From Candidatus Acidiferrum typicum (GTDB lineage: Bacteria; Acidobacteriota; Terriglobia; Acidiferrales; UBA7541), in the NCBI GenBank assembly GCA_002478115.1, contig DLMH01000075.1, positions 1-64,000 on the forward strand: a stretch of DNA of 64,000 nt, in the 5' to 3' direction. A program made the translations under genes and the position numbers. Position 1 is the stretch's first letter. The number at the start of each line of letters is the position of its first letter. Below the pieces are notes generated by a model. The model made no database searches and was not told the origin of the DNA. It saw only the letters and a list, made by a program, of their open reading frames with translations. This document shows positions 37,298-46,774 of the stretch, piece by piece.

Positions 37298-38568
37298 CAG
37301 GGCTTTTTCTCCGGAGAAGAGCTGGAGGCAGGAGGTTTGGCGGGCGCGGGTTGCGTGGAAGGCGCGGCAGTGGGGGCTGGCACGAGCGGGTTGTTGACTT
37401 CCTTGACGTGCACCTCTTGGCCGTCTTCGAGAGAGTCTGGAGGGTTGAGAACGATCCAATCGTCGGGCTTGAGGCCGTTAAGCACTTCGAGGCTGGTGCC
37501 GTAATCGCGGCCGATGGTGAGAGATTGCAGACGCGCGTGGTGATTCGCATCGATCACTACGGCGCGGAGTCCTTCGGAGCGGAAGAGCAGCGCGTTCACG
37601 GGAACCTGGAGGCGCTGGGCCTTGACTTTGACCAGAAGATGAACCTGGGCGTAGCCGCCGGGCAACAATTGTGCGGATTTGTTGGGCACATCCACTTCGG
37701 TGAGAAGTGTACGGGTGGATAGATCGATGGCCTCCGCGGTGCGCTCGACCTTGCCCTCAAATCTCTGGCCGGGGAACTGCGTGAGTTCCAGAAAGGCGCC
37801 GATGCCCGGGCGAATGGAAGAAGCGTCGGCTTCGGGCACATTGACGTAAACGCGCATGGGATCGGTTTGCGCGAGGAAGAAGAGCTGCTGCGAGGAACCG
37901 CCATTGCCGGCGTTGATGAGCATGCCGATGTCCGTGTTGCGGCGGGTGATGACGCCGCTGAAGGGGGCGTCGATGCGCTGGAAGGATTTCAGCTCTTCCA
38001 GGCGGCGCACGTTGGCTTCGGCCGATTGCACGATGGCGCGCTTCGCGGCCAGGTCGCCGTTTGCATTGTCAACTTCTTGTTTGGAAACGCCGTCCGTTTT
38101 GAGGAGCTCGGAGTAGCGGACAGCCGTGATTTCGGAGAGGTGCACGTTGGCTTGTGCGGTGCCCAGATCGGCGCGCGCCTGGGAAAGCTGCTGGTCAACT
38201 TCGGGCGTATCGATTTCCGCGAGGAGTTCACCCTTGCTCACGCGGCTGCCAATGTCGCGGTACCACTTTTTCAAGTAGCCGTTGGTGCGCGCGTAGATGG
38301 GAGACTCAATATAAGCCATCAGCGTGCCGGGGAGCACCAGACTTTCATCGCTCGTCTGCGCCTCGGGATGAAAGACCGCCACGGTGGGAACAGCGAGGGC
38401 TTCGGTGTTCTCGGCAAGCGCTTTGTACTCCGCGCGGCGCTGGAACATCAGGAAAGCGCCAACGACCACAAGAACAATGGCGATGAGGAACAGAACCAAA
38501 AAAAGAGAGCTCTTTTTCGGCGGGGGTGCGCCGGGACCGTCGCCAGAATGCATTGATACGTCAGTCAT
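37297..38568 (-). CDS. RND periplasmic adaptor (membrane-fusion protein)
   Basis: 423 residues. N-terminal membrane anchor (LFLVLFLIAIVLVVVGAFLMF), then lipoyl-like and coiled-coil segments (YLKKWYRDIGSRVSKGELLAEID, then the partner half IDAPFSGVITRRNTDIGMLI), and beta-barrel domains. The C-terminal tail is proline- and serine-rich. The ATG at 38568 has GGAG 8 nt upstream and is preferred over the GTG at 38583. It links the RND pump to the outer-membrane channel. Confidence 0.92.
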   Translation of the reverse strand: MTDVSMHSGDGPGAPPPKKSSLFLVLFLIAIVLVVVGAFLMFQRRAEYKALAENTEALAVPTVAVFHPEAQTSDESLVLPGTLMAYIESPIYARTNGYLKKWYRDIGSRVSKGELLAEIDTPEVDQQLSQARADLGTAQANVHLSEITAVRYSELLKTDGVSKQEVDNANGDLAAKRAIVQSAEANVRRLEELKSFQRIDAPFSGVITRRNTDIGMLINAGNGGSSQQLFFLAQTDPMRVYVNVPEADASSIRPGIGAFLELTQFPGQRFEGKVERTAEAIDLSTRTLLTEVDVPNKSAQLLPGGYAQVHLLVKVKAQRLQVPVNALLFRSEGLRAVVIDANHHARLQSLTIGRDYGTSLEVLNGLKPDDWIVLNPPDSLEDGQEVHVKEVNNPLVPAPTAAPSTQPAPAKPPASSSSPEKKP

Positions 38569-38605
38569 GTTCAGTTGCTCCACGCAAAATGTTGAAATCC
38601 AGGCG

Positions 38606-41600
38606 TCATGGATTGGATGCCCTCAGAACTACGGCGCGGTGACGCCGGCGCTCCAGCCAGCCGTGAATGATGGAAAAGACGCACGGCACAAAGAAAAGAG
38701 TAGCCAGGGTGGCGAAGAGCAGGCCGCCGATGACCGCGCGGCCCAGGGGCGCGTTCTGCTCGCCGCCTTCGCCAAGGCCGATGGCCATGGGCACCATGCC
38801 GATGATCATCGCGAGTGCGGTCATAATCACGGGACGCATACGGACGAAGCCCGCCTCCAGAGCCGCGTCAGCAGCGCTCCTGCCCTCGTTCAATTGTTCG
38901 CGCGCGAAGGAAATCATCAAGATGCTGTTCGACGTAGCCACACCCATACACATGATAGCGCCGGTCAGCGACGGAACGCTCAAGGTTGTGTGGGTGAACA
39001 GGAGCATCCAACAGATGCCCGCCAGTGCGCCCGGCAGAGCAGTGATGATAATGAAGGGATCGAGCCAGGACTGGAAATTGACGACGATCAGGAGATAGGC
39101 AAGAACGATGGCGCCGACCAGTCCAACGCCGAGGCCCACGAAAGAGGAGTTCATGGTCTGAATCTGGCCGCGGATGAATATGCGGCTGCCCCGGGGGAGT
39201 TCCTTCTGGATATTGTCCACGAGCTTCGTGACTTCGGTAGCCACGGACCCGAGATCGCGTCCATCCACGGCGGCATACACATTGATCATCGGCTGGACAT
39301 TGTAATGCGAGATGGAAGCAGGACGCGCGACGGTGGAAATGTCCACCAGATTGCCGAGGATCTGCGGGGAAGCGCCGGGGAGTCCGCTGTTGACGGGAGT
39401 GTTCTGGAGGGCCTGGTAATTATCCACGCGGTATTGCGGAGTCTGGACGGCAACGGTGTAGCTGACACCATTTTTGGGATCGAGCCAGAAGTTTGGCGAG
39501 GTCTGGAAACTCGAGGACAGCGTGACAAGCACGTTCTGGGCGACGTCGCGGGCCTGCAAACCCACGTACTGCGCGCGTGTGCGATTGATGTCCATGAAGA
39601 GTGTGGGCGCATCAAAGGCCTGCTGCACGTGGACATCCACGGCCCCGGGGATGTGGCGGATTTCGTTGGCGAGTTTCAGCCCGACGGCATAATTGGCGGG
39701 CTGATTCATGCCGGTGATCTGGATATCGACGGGAGCGGGCGTCCCGAAGTTGAGAATCTGAGTGACGATGTCCGCGGGCTGGAAGAAAAACTGGACGCCG
39801 GGGAAATCACTGGGGAGGCGCTTGCGCAGTTCGTTGATGTACTCGCGAGTGGAACGGCTGCGTTCGGGCTTGAGCTGCACGAGGATTTCGGCGTCGGAGG
39901 TGCCGATAGTGCCGGCGTTGCTGTAGGTGAGATTGATGCCGGAGTAAGGAAGGCCGACGTTATCGATAACTGTGCTGAGGTCGCGATCGGGAATGGTGTG
40001 GCGGATTACCGTGTTGATTTGATCGGCAAGCCGGGCGGTTTCTTCAATGCGCAAGCCGGTGCGGGCGCGCATGTGCAGGCGAATCTGGCCGGCGTCAACG
40101 TTGGGGAAGAAGTCGCGGCCAAGAAAGAAAAAGAGTCCTGTGGAGAGGAGACAGAAGGCCAGGAAACACGCGGAGAAAAGAGGACCGTGGTGCAGGGCGG
40201 CGGAGAGAGCGCGGCGATAGGCAGCGCGGAAACGCTCGAAGGCGCGCTCAAACGACTGCTGGTAGCGGCGGAGAAAACCCATTTTCTCGCCGGCGTGCTC
40301 GTCGACATGGTACTCGTCTTCCGAACTCAACAGGTACATCGCCATCGTCGGCACGATGGTGCGCGACCACATGTACGAAGCGAGCATGGCAAAGCTGACG
40401 GCTTCGGCGAGCGGCACGAAGAGATATTTGGCGACGCCGGATAGAAAAAACATGGGGATGAACACGATGCAGATGCACAGCGTGGAAACGAACGCCGGAA
40501 CGGCGATCTGCTGAGCGCCGTCGAGGATGGCCTGGACGGTTTCCTTGCCCATCGCGAGTTGGCGATTGATGTTCTCGATTTCCACGGTGGCATCGTCAAC
40601 GAGGATGCCGACAGCGAGGGCGAGGCCGCCCAGAGTCATGATGTTGATGGTTTCGCCTAGGGCGCTGAGGCAGAGGACGCTGACGAGGATTGAGAGTGGA
40701 ATGGAAGTGGCGATGATGAGGGTGCTCTTCCAATTGCCGAGAAAGAGAAGAATCATGATGGCCGTGAGACACGCGGCGATGATGGCCTCGCGGAGAACAC
40801 CTTGGATGGCGGCGCGCACGAAAAGGGACTGATCGAAAAAGGTGGTGACTTTGAGGTCTTTGGGAAGGGAAGGCTCATAGTCGTGGAGCGTCTGCTTGAC
40901 GCGATCCACGATGGAAAGCGTGGAAGCATTGCCCGTTTTGTAAACGCTCATGAGCACGCCGCGCTGCCCGTTAGTCAGGACGACGTTGGTCTGCGGGGAG
41001 AAACCGTCGCGAACGTGAGCGACGTCGCGCAAGTAGATGGTAGAGCCATTGACGGTCTTCACGGGAAGGTCGTTGAGCTCGGCGACGGTGCGCGGGCTGC
41101 CATTCATCTCGACGTTGAATTCCAGTGCTCCGAGTTTTGCCGTGCCTGTTGGTAGGATGAGGTTCTGGGCATTGACGGCATTGACGATATCGACCGCGGA
41201 GAGCCCCTTAGCTTGTAGAGACGCAGCGTCAATATCCACGGAAATCAGGCGCTGCTTGCCGCCATAGGGAAAGGGTGATGCGGCTCCCTGAACGGTAGCG
41301 AGTTGCACGCGGATGAAATTATTGGCATAGTCAAAAATTTGCTGTTCACTGAGGCGCTCGCTGGTCAGCCCAATCTGAAGAACGGGAACGGTGGAAGCCG
41401 AGTAGATGATGACGAGAGGCGGAGTGGTACCCGGGGGCAGGGAGCGAAGAAAGGTCTGCGAGATGGCGGTGGTTTGCGCGAGAGCGGTCTGAATATTGGC
41501 GTTCGGCTGGAAGAAGATTTTGATAATCGCGATGCCGTTCAGCGATTGGGATTCGATGTGCTCCACGTCGTTGACCAGCGTGGTGATGCCGCGTTCGACG

Positions 41601-41797
41601 CCGGAGGTAATGCGCTGCTCCATCTCCTGCGGCTGGAGGCCGGAGTAGTTCCAGACCAGAGCAATCACCGGGATATTAATATCCGGGAAGATGTCCGTGG
41701 GCGTGCGGAGCAGCACTACAGGGGTCAGGAGGATGATGACCAGGGCCATGACGATGAAGGTGTAGGGCCTGGCAAGAGCTAATCGGACAATCCACAT
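38606..41797 (-). CDS. RND-family efflux permease (HAE1/AcrB type)
   Basis: 1063 residues with the usual twelve-helix layout and two large periplasmic loops. Start LARPYTFIVMALVIILLTPV is the first helix. The proton-relay aspartates are in LAVGILVDDATVEIENINRQ. First gene of the operon, followed by the adaptor and outer-membrane factor in the order pump-adaptor-channel. Substrates cannot be predicted; drugs, dyes or lipophilic compounds are typical for the group. Confidence 0.94.
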   Translation of the reverse strand: MWIVRLALARPYTFIVMALVIILLTPVVLLRTPTDIFPDINIPVIALVWNYSGLQPQEMEQRITSGVERGITTLVNDVEHIESQSLNGIAIIKIFFQPNANIQTALAQTTAISQTFLRSLPPGTTPPLVIIYSASTVPVLQIGLTSERLSEQQIFDYANNFIRVQLATVQGAASPFPYGGKQRLISVDIDAASLQAKGLSAVDIVNAVNAQNLILPTGTAKLGALEFNVEMNGSPRTVAELNDLPVKTVNGSTIYLRDVAHVRDGFSPQTNVVLTNGQRGVLMSVYKTGNASTLSIVDRVKQTLHDYEPSLPKDLKVTTFFDQSLFVRAAIQGVLREAIIAACLTAIMILLFLGNWKSTLIIATSIPLSILVSVLCLSALGETINIMTLGGLALAVGILVDDATVEIENINRQLAMGKETVQAILDGAQQIAVPAFVSTLCICIVFIPMFFLSGVAKYLFVPLAEAVSFAMLASYMWSRTIVPTMAMYLLSSEDEYHVDEHAGEKMGFLRRYQQSFERAFERFRAAYRRALSAALHHGPLFSACFLAFCLLSTGLFFFLGRDFFPNVDAGQIRLHMRARTGLRIEETARLADQINTVIRHTIPDRDLSTVIDNVGLPYSGINLTYSNAGTIGTSDAEILVQLKPERSRSTREYINELRKRLPSDFPGVQFFFQPADIVTQILNFGTPAPVDIQITGMNQPANYAVGLKLANEIRHIPGAVDVHVQQAFDAPTLFMDINRTRAQYVGLQARDVAQNVLVTLSSSFQTSPNFWLDPKNGVSYTVAVQTPQYRVDNYQALQNTPVNSGLPGASPQILGNLVDISTVARPASISHYNVQPMINVYAAVDGRDLGSVATEVTKLVDNIQKELPRGSRIFIRGQIQTMNSSFVGLGVGLVGAIVLAYLLIVVNFQSWLDPFIIITALPGALAGICWMLLFTHTTLSVPSLTGAIMCMGVATSNSILMISFAREQLNEGRSAADAALEAGFVRMRPVIMTALAMIIGMVPMAIGLGEGGEQNAPLGRAVIGGLLFATLATLFFVPCVFSIIHGWLERRRHRAVVLRASNP

Positions 41798-41888
41798 AGA
41801 AAGAGAAAGTGACCTCTTGGCCGGCTAGAGCGCAACTTCACACACACCCTCGCCGCCTTGCAGGGTAAGCCTGCGTACTACTATTAGA

Positions 41889-42632
41889 CTACGAGTGGAC
41901 CATATTTGGGTACGGCGGATTCGCGGCAGGCTCGCGCGAAAAATGGCCAGGCCAGCATCGAGAATTTTGATGGATCATGGCCAATGAAGTTGACTCTAAG
42001 CCCGCACCCTTTATGAACCAAACGCAAAGGGTGCGGCACCCCCGATTCGGTTCGGCCCTTAACCTGTCGGCCACCCGCCCGCGAATCAGTTGGGCTAGGT
42101 TCACGCACATCTGATCGCCGGGCGCGATGGTCTGCTGCAGCTCGTACTTCTTCGCACCATTATCATAGTGCAGCGTGAGCAAGGCCTCGGCAGGCTCTGT
42201 GCCGACGTTGGTGATGGCCGCGATTCGGTTGTGGATGGCATCGAGCCGCCACTCGCCGCCGGCAAAGTAGCCGCCCAGGCCCCCGGAGAATTTCGTCTCT
42301 GCATTGTAGACTCCAGTGCAGTCGCGGCTGGACGCGATCGCGATGACGTCGTCAGGCGAGGCATTGGTGGTCAGCGAGACCAAACCCCAGTGTGCGTCAT
42401 CGGGAATGCCCAACTGCTTTTGCATTGCCCAGATCTGCAGTTGCTGCGTGGCAAAAGGAGCCAACTGCAGCTCCGGCAGCTTCACTTGCCCCTTGTCCGA
42501 ATCGCCGCGCCAGCTCAGCGCGATGGCCACGCTAATGAAGAAGGAGGCGCGATGCTCCCACCAGGAGGAGAACAATTCGCGGAAACGAAAAGCGTTCCGC
42601 GCGGAGCGAGCTCCTTCGGGAGGAGTGGGCAT
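41889..42632 (-). pseudogene. Remnant of a larger exported protein gene
   Basis: The middle part of this 247-codon frame looks like a real conserved segment (LSWRGDSDKGQVKLPELQLAP, GLGGYFAGGEWRLDAIHN, LLTLHYDNGAKKYELQQTIA, PGDQMCVNLAQLI). I recall similar segments from larger secreted proteins of Acidobacteria. The first 35 residues and the C-terminal part after RGRVADR look unrelated and are probably out-of-frame or junction sequence. There is no signal peptide. I read it as a decayed fragment left after the FHA gene, not an active gene. Confidence 0.55.
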
Positions 42633-42644
42633 CGTGGAGGAGCG

Positions 42645-43370
42645 CTATTCCCGGAAAATGAAGTTGAGACGGACGCCACAGACTTCGATGAGGTCGCCGT
42701 CGTTCAAACGCGTGGGCCCAGGAATCGGCGTGCCGTTGACGGTGGGGACTTTGTCGCCGGGGCCGAGGTAGTAGCCGTCATCGCGCTGATTGATCTGGGC
42801 GGCCATGGGAGGTTTGAACCAGCCCCGAAGGCGCACAGTGGCCATGGGCGATTTGCCGATGACGGTCAGTTTGTTGGTGAGCACGTATTCCTTCTGGTTC
42901 ACCTTGCCGCTGAGAACGACGAGCGTGGGCATCTTGGCGCGGCCGGGAGAAAATTGCGAGCGTTCGCCCATGGCGGCGGCTTGCGAGAGCATGTCGCGGC
43001 GCGCCTTGGTATCGAGGACCATGGTTTCGTTAATTTTGGGAGCCACGGCTTTGCGGCCAGTATCCCAGGGAATGGCGGCATCGGCGGTGGCGTCAACTTT
43101 AATGTGGTGCTTGCCGATCCAGATGGAATCGCCATCGTGCAAGGTGGCGCGCTCCACGCGCAGATCGTTGACGAACGTTCCGTTGAGGCTATCGAGGTCT
43201 TCGACGACGAGGCGGCCGCCTTCGTAATAGACGCGGGCGTGATAGTTGGAAATGGCGAGGTTGTCAATGGGGATGTCGTTGTCCGGAGAGCGGCCAATGC
43301 TGACGGGACGGTTCCCGATGGGAACCTCTTTGACCAATTTTTTTTCAAACATTAGGCTGAGCTTCGCCAT
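42645..43370 (-). CDS. Tandem FHA-domain protein
   Basis: 241 residues with two forkhead-associated domains. The first has RPVSIGRSPDNDI, SNYHARVYYEG and DLDSLNGTFVND. The second, less canonical, is in the C-terminal half (TNKLTVIGKSPMATVRL, VPTVNGTPI). FHA domains bind phosphothreonine. The ATG at 43370 has AGGAGG upstream and is preferred over the frame start at 43433. It lies just after a PP2C phosphatase gene on the same strand, so the pair likely works in Ser/Thr phospho-signalling. Confidence 0.9.
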   Translation of the reverse strand: MAKLSLMFEKKLVKEVPIGNRPVSIGRSPDNDIPIDNLAISNYHARVYYEGGRLVVEDLDSLNGTFVNDLRVERATLHDGDSIWIGKHHIKVDATADAAIPWDTGRKAVAPKINETMVLDTKARRDMLSQAAAMGERSQFSPGRAKMPTLVVLSGKVNQKEYVLTNKLTVIGKSPMATVRLRGWFKPPMAAQINQRDDGYYLGPGDKVPTVNGTPIPGPTRLNDGDLIEVCGVRLNFIFRE

Positions 43371-43399
43371 GCAAATCCTCCTGCGGAGGGCTAGTCCTT

Positions 43400-44281
43400 C
43401 TAGGCCGAGCCGCGGCGCAGCCAGGAAAGCCAACGCCGGGGCTCCTCCTGGAAGCGCGCGACGATGACAGTAACATTATCAATGCCGCCGCGTTCGTTGG
43501 CTAATTCGATGAGCTTGCGGGCTGCGGAAGTGGGGTTGGTCTCCGCCTGCAAAGAGCCGGCAATTTCGGGTTCCGTGACCATGCGAGTGAGACCGTCGGA
43601 ACACAAGAGCAGAACATCGCGGGGATAGATGCCGACTTCATCGACGTCCACCTCGACTTCGGAGTGAGCGCCGAGTGCGCGCAGCAGCACACTTTGCATT
43701 TCGCTGGCTTCCGCTTCCTGGGGGGTGATGATGCCGCGGCGCACCTGTTCCGCGACGAGGGAGTGGTCGTTGGTCAACTGCTGGAGAGTGCCGCCGCGCA
43801 AAAGATAGGCGCGGCTATCGCCGACGTGAGCGATGCTCAGGCGGCCGTTATCGAACCACGTGGCGGTAAGCGTGGCGCCCATGCCGCGCTGCTCCAGATT
43901 CTTCTGCGCGGATTCATAAATCCTGCTATTCGCGAGGTGCACGGCGCGTTGCAAACGCTTGGTTTTTTCCGCCCAGTGGTCGCCGGGAGCCTCGGAGAGA
44001 GTGATGCCGGAATCGTCCTTGGCCTCAGTGCAGTAATTGACGATAGTTTCAACGGCCAGGGAACTGGCAACTTCACCGTGGGCTTCGCCGCCCATGCCAT
44101 CGGAAATGACGAAGAGGTGTAGCGACTCGAGAATGCGGAAGGAGTCCTCGTTGTTGGTGCGCACACGCCCTACGTCCGTCAAGCCGTCACTAGCGATCTG
44201 CACAGCCGCTCCTTCCATGCTTTCCGTGAACACGCGTGGCACCCCCTGCGCGGACACACCAGCAAGTACCGTATGGTCCAC
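43400..44281 (-). CDS. PP2C-family protein phosphatase
   Basis: 293 residues. Metal-binding motifs are DVGRVRTNNEDSF, FVISDGMGGEAHG, IAHVGDSRAYLL, LLCSDGLTRMV and GGIDNVTVIVARF. It should be a Mn-dependent Ser/Thr phosphatase. An in-frame ATG at 44218 is an alternative start. The gene is 29 bp upstream of the FHA gene start and divergent from the TIG-like gene. A likely partner kinase is the one at 54472-56823, by inference only. Confidence 0.92.
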   Translation of the reverse strand: MDHTVLAGVSAQGVPRVFTESMEGAAVQIASDGLTDVGRVRTNNEDSFRILESLHLFVISDGMGGEAHGEVASSLAVETIVNYCTEAKDDSGITLSEAPGDHWAEKTKRLQRAVHLANSRIYESAQKNLEQRGMGATLTATWFDNGRLSIAHVGDSRAYLLRGGTLQQLTNDHSLVAEQVRRGIITPQEAEASEMQSVLLRALGAHSEVEVDVDEVGIYPRDVLLLCSDGLTRMVTEPEIAGSLQAETNPTSAARKLIELANERGGIDNVTVIVARFQEEPRRWLSWLRRGSA

Positions 44282-44483
44282 GCTAGCAGAGGCTTGGCCG
44301 CCAGGAAAGGCTTTGCACCCAAGTGATTACTCGCCGATTGGCAACACTGGCCGAAGGGCTAGTTGGGAAGAATAACCGAATCGCAGCAGGGGAGACAGCA
44401 AGATATGCAGGAAGGGGCGTGGGAGTAATCCCGCGATGGCCGGGGCACTTCTGTGGAGGAGAAAACTCCACTACAATCACGGT

Positions 44484-45356
44484 GTGCGGAAAACGTCGAG
44501 GCGGATCCGAAAAGGAATGATGGGGTTGGCGGTGCTTTGCACTGTGGGCGGGCTGTGCCGTGCGCAACAGGCTCCCGCGGCCTCGGGGGCGCGGATTCTG
44601 CTGCTGCCACGGAAAGTTGTTACGGGCGAACGCTCGACGCTGGCGGTGCTGGACGTGAATGGGCGCTTGACGCCGGGTGTAACCGTCGTTTTTTCGAATG
44701 GAGACAAGGTTACGACAGACGCGACGGGGCGCGCCTTGTTTGTGGCCCCGCTAAATCCCGGCGTGATTTTTGCTTCGCTTGAAGAGCGCGCCGGGCGCGT
44801 GCCGTCCCTTATCCTTTCGCCCGCGGAGGTGCCTTCCGGCTCGCAGGAAGTGACCCAGGCGCCGCGCGTGGCCACGGTGAGCGATCGCTTCGAGATTTTG
44901 GGTCACGGCTTTTGCGGCGATGCGGATGCCAACAAAGTGAGCATCGGCGGAATGCCCGGATTGGTGCTGGCGGCTTCGCCGGCGTACCTTGCGGTGCTGC
45001 CGCCGACGGATATGGACCCGGGGCCAGCGCGGGTGGAGGTAAGTTGTGGTGCGCGCACCGCGACGGCGTTCACCGTGTTGTTTGTCAGCCTGGAACTGGA
45101 TGCGAGCGGCGCAACGCTGGCGCCGGGAGAGCATCGCGAATTGACCGTGCGCGTGCATGGGAGCACGGCGAAAATTAACTTGGAGGCGCGGAACCTTGCG
45201 CCGGATGTGGCGGATTTGCAGGGCGGAACAACGGTGCGCGCGGCTTCTTCAGGTGGCGCGGACAATGTGGCGCGGTTTGCGTTGCTCGGGAAACAGCACG
45301 GGAGTTTCCTGATTTCTATCCGGCTGGTTGCGCCGCTCGTGACGCCAAGACCGTAA
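44484..45356 (+). CDS. Exported IPT/TIG-like protein
   Basis: About 290 residues. A basic start (RKTSRRIRKG) and hydrophobic segment (MGLAVLCTVGGLCRAQ) form a signal peptide. The body is beta-rich: RSTLAVLDVNGRLTPGVTVVF, then FEILGHGFCGDADANKVSIGG, a TIG-like fold. Function unknown. The start is uncertain: GTG at 44484 or ATG at 44517; the frame itself is open from 44436. It is divergent from the PP2C gene and faces rmuC. Confidence 0.68.
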   Translation: MRKTSRRIRKGMMGLAVLCTVGGLCRAQQAPAASGARILLLPRKVVTGERSTLAVLDVNGRLTPGVTVVFSNGDKVTTDATGRALFVAPLNPGVIFASLEERAGRVPSLILSPAEVPSGSQEVTQAPRVATVSDRFEILGHGFCGDADANKVSIGGMPGLVLAASPAYLAVLPPTDMDPGPARVEVSCGARTATAFTVLFVSLELDASGATLAPGEHRELTVRVHGSTAKINLEARNLAPDVADLQGGTTVRAASSGGADNVARFALLGKQHGSFLISIRLVAPLVTPRP

Positions 45357-45358
45357 AA

Positions 45359-45397
45359 GCGGCAGCTTTTCGAAGCTCAGGGTAAGCAAGCTGCCGC
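45359..45397 (-). terminator. Hairpin between the TIG-like gene and rmuC
   Basis: GCGGCAGCTT (45359-45368) and AAGCTGCCGC (45388-45397) form a 10-bp stem with a 19-nt loop. On the minus strand it is followed by TTTTACGG, so it is a likely terminator for rmuC. It may act on the opposing gene too. Confidence 0.65.
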
Positions 45398-45409
45398 ACT
45401 CCAAAAAAT

Positions 45410-46564
45410 TCAGGCGGATTTTTTAGCGGCGGCGGGTGGCAGCGCCAGAGTGTCCTGGGTGTCTTCGAGAGCAGGTTGACCCGCGTCGGTGGCCGTGAGC
45501 AGAGAGTCCAGCGTGTTGGAAGCCTTGTCAAAGCGCTTGTCGGCTTCGGTGTAGCTTTGCTGAGCATTCTTCAGGTGCGTGCCAATCTTTTCAAAATACT
45601 CGCTAAAGGTATCGAGCTGCTTGCGCATGCCGGATAGATTTTCCGACAGGCGCTTGGCGTTTTCTTCAATCTGCATGCCCCGCAAGCCCATGCCAATGAC
45701 GCAGAGATGCGCGTAGAGAGTATTGGGAGAGACGGCGATGATGTTGCGGCTGCGGCAGTAGGCGTCAACAGCCTGCCCCTTGGAATCCACGCTCATGAGC
45801 AGTTCGTAATAAACCGTTTCGCTGGGAACGAACATCAGCGCGAGGTCCAGCGTGCCTTCATCCGGGACGATATATTTGCGCGCAATGGAATCGGCGTGGC
45901 CTTTGATGGAGGTAACGAAGGCTTTGCGGGCATCGTCACCTTCAGCACCGATGCGGCGGTAGGCGTCGAGAGGAAACTTGGAATCCACAGCCATCATTTT
46001 TTTGTCACGCAGGAAAATCACGGCGTCGGCGATCTCACCGCTGCGGAAGCGGTATTGCCTGGAGTACTGGGAGGACGGGAGGGAATCCTCAAGCAGGCGT
46101 TCGAGCGTGACCTCACCGAGCGAACCGCGCGATTTGGTGCCGCCGAGAATGCTTTCCAATGTCTGGGCGGTCTGAAACATTTGCTTTCCGGCTTGCTGGA
46201 CTTCGCCCAACTGGCGCTGGATCTGGTTAATCTGCTCGCGCGTATTTTTCAGCTCCGTGGACATGGCGGCCTGGGCGTCGGAGGTGATTTTGGAAGTCAC
46301 CTGGGCGGAATCCTTGACGCCATCCTGAAGCGCCTTGGTGACGGCTTCGAGACGGGAGGCGACGGTTCCGGCCAGCGTCTCGATTTTGGTGGTGCTCTGC
46401 GTATGCGCCGTGGACATCCCCTGAAAATCTCGGCGCATCTCGTTCATTTGCGATCCCAGTTGTTCGTTCTTCTTCTGGTCCTGGGTGTTCTGGAAAAGAA
46501 CCCAGACGACCAGGCCAATCAAGACGAGTGCGAACACGGCGACGGCGATCCAGATGACGTTCAT
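45410..46564 (-). CDS. rmuC: RmuC-family DNA recombination protein
   Basis: 384 residues. An N-terminal membrane helix (WIAVAVFALVLIGLVVWVLF) is followed by a coiled coil and the RmuC domain (GEVTLERLLEDSLPSSQYSRQ, MMAVDSKFPLDAYRRI, LYAHLCVIGMGLRG). RmuC limits inversion at short inverted repeats and is nuclease-like. The ATG at 46564 has GGAG upstream. Confidence 0.92.
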   Translation of the reverse strand: MNVIWIAVAVFALVLIGLVVWVLFQNTQDQKKNEQLGSQMNEMRRDFQGMSTAHTQSTTKIETLAGTVASRLEAVTKALQDGVKDSAQVTSKITSDAQAAMSTELKNTREQINQIQRQLGEVQQAGKQMFQTAQTLESILGGTKSRGSLGEVTLERLLEDSLPSSQYSRQYRFRSGEIADAVIFLRDKKMMAVDSKFPLDAYRRIGAEGDDARKAFVTSIKGHADSIARKYIVPDEGTLDLALMFVPSETVYYELLMSVDSKGQAVDAYCRSRNIIAVSPNTLYAHLCVIGMGLRGMQIEENAKRLSENLSGMRKQLDTFSEYFEKIGTHLKNAQQSYTEADKRFDKASNTLDSLLTATDAGQPALEDTQDTLALPPAAAKKSA

Positions 46565-46709
46565 GCGTGCTCCGATGCGTTAACGGGAAACGGTAAAACT
46601 ACTTTACTCGGAAGAGCCCGGAATGGGTAGAGCGCAACGATCGGCAGGAGCGGCAGGGTTGCCGATGCGCTCCCGACCGGGGCGGGGCCGCAACGAAAGA
46701 AAGATGGCC

Positions 46710-46749
46710 GGTACAAAAGAGAGGAGGCCCCGATGGTGCGGGGCCTCCT
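46710..46749 (-). terminator. Intrinsic terminator after the TonB receptor gene
   Basis: AGGAGGCCCCG (46722-46732) and CGGGGCCTCCT (46739-46749) form a perfect 11-bp stem with a 6-nt loop. On the minus strand it is followed by CTCTTTTG, 25 bp after the receptor stop codon. Confidence 0.85.
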
Positions 46750-46774
46750 TAGTGAAGCGGAATTGTGGATGGCG

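Noticed and set aside
38384-40444. 686-codon open frame on the plus strand
   Set aside because: It lies antisense to the RND permease and adaptor genes and shows no protein-like features.
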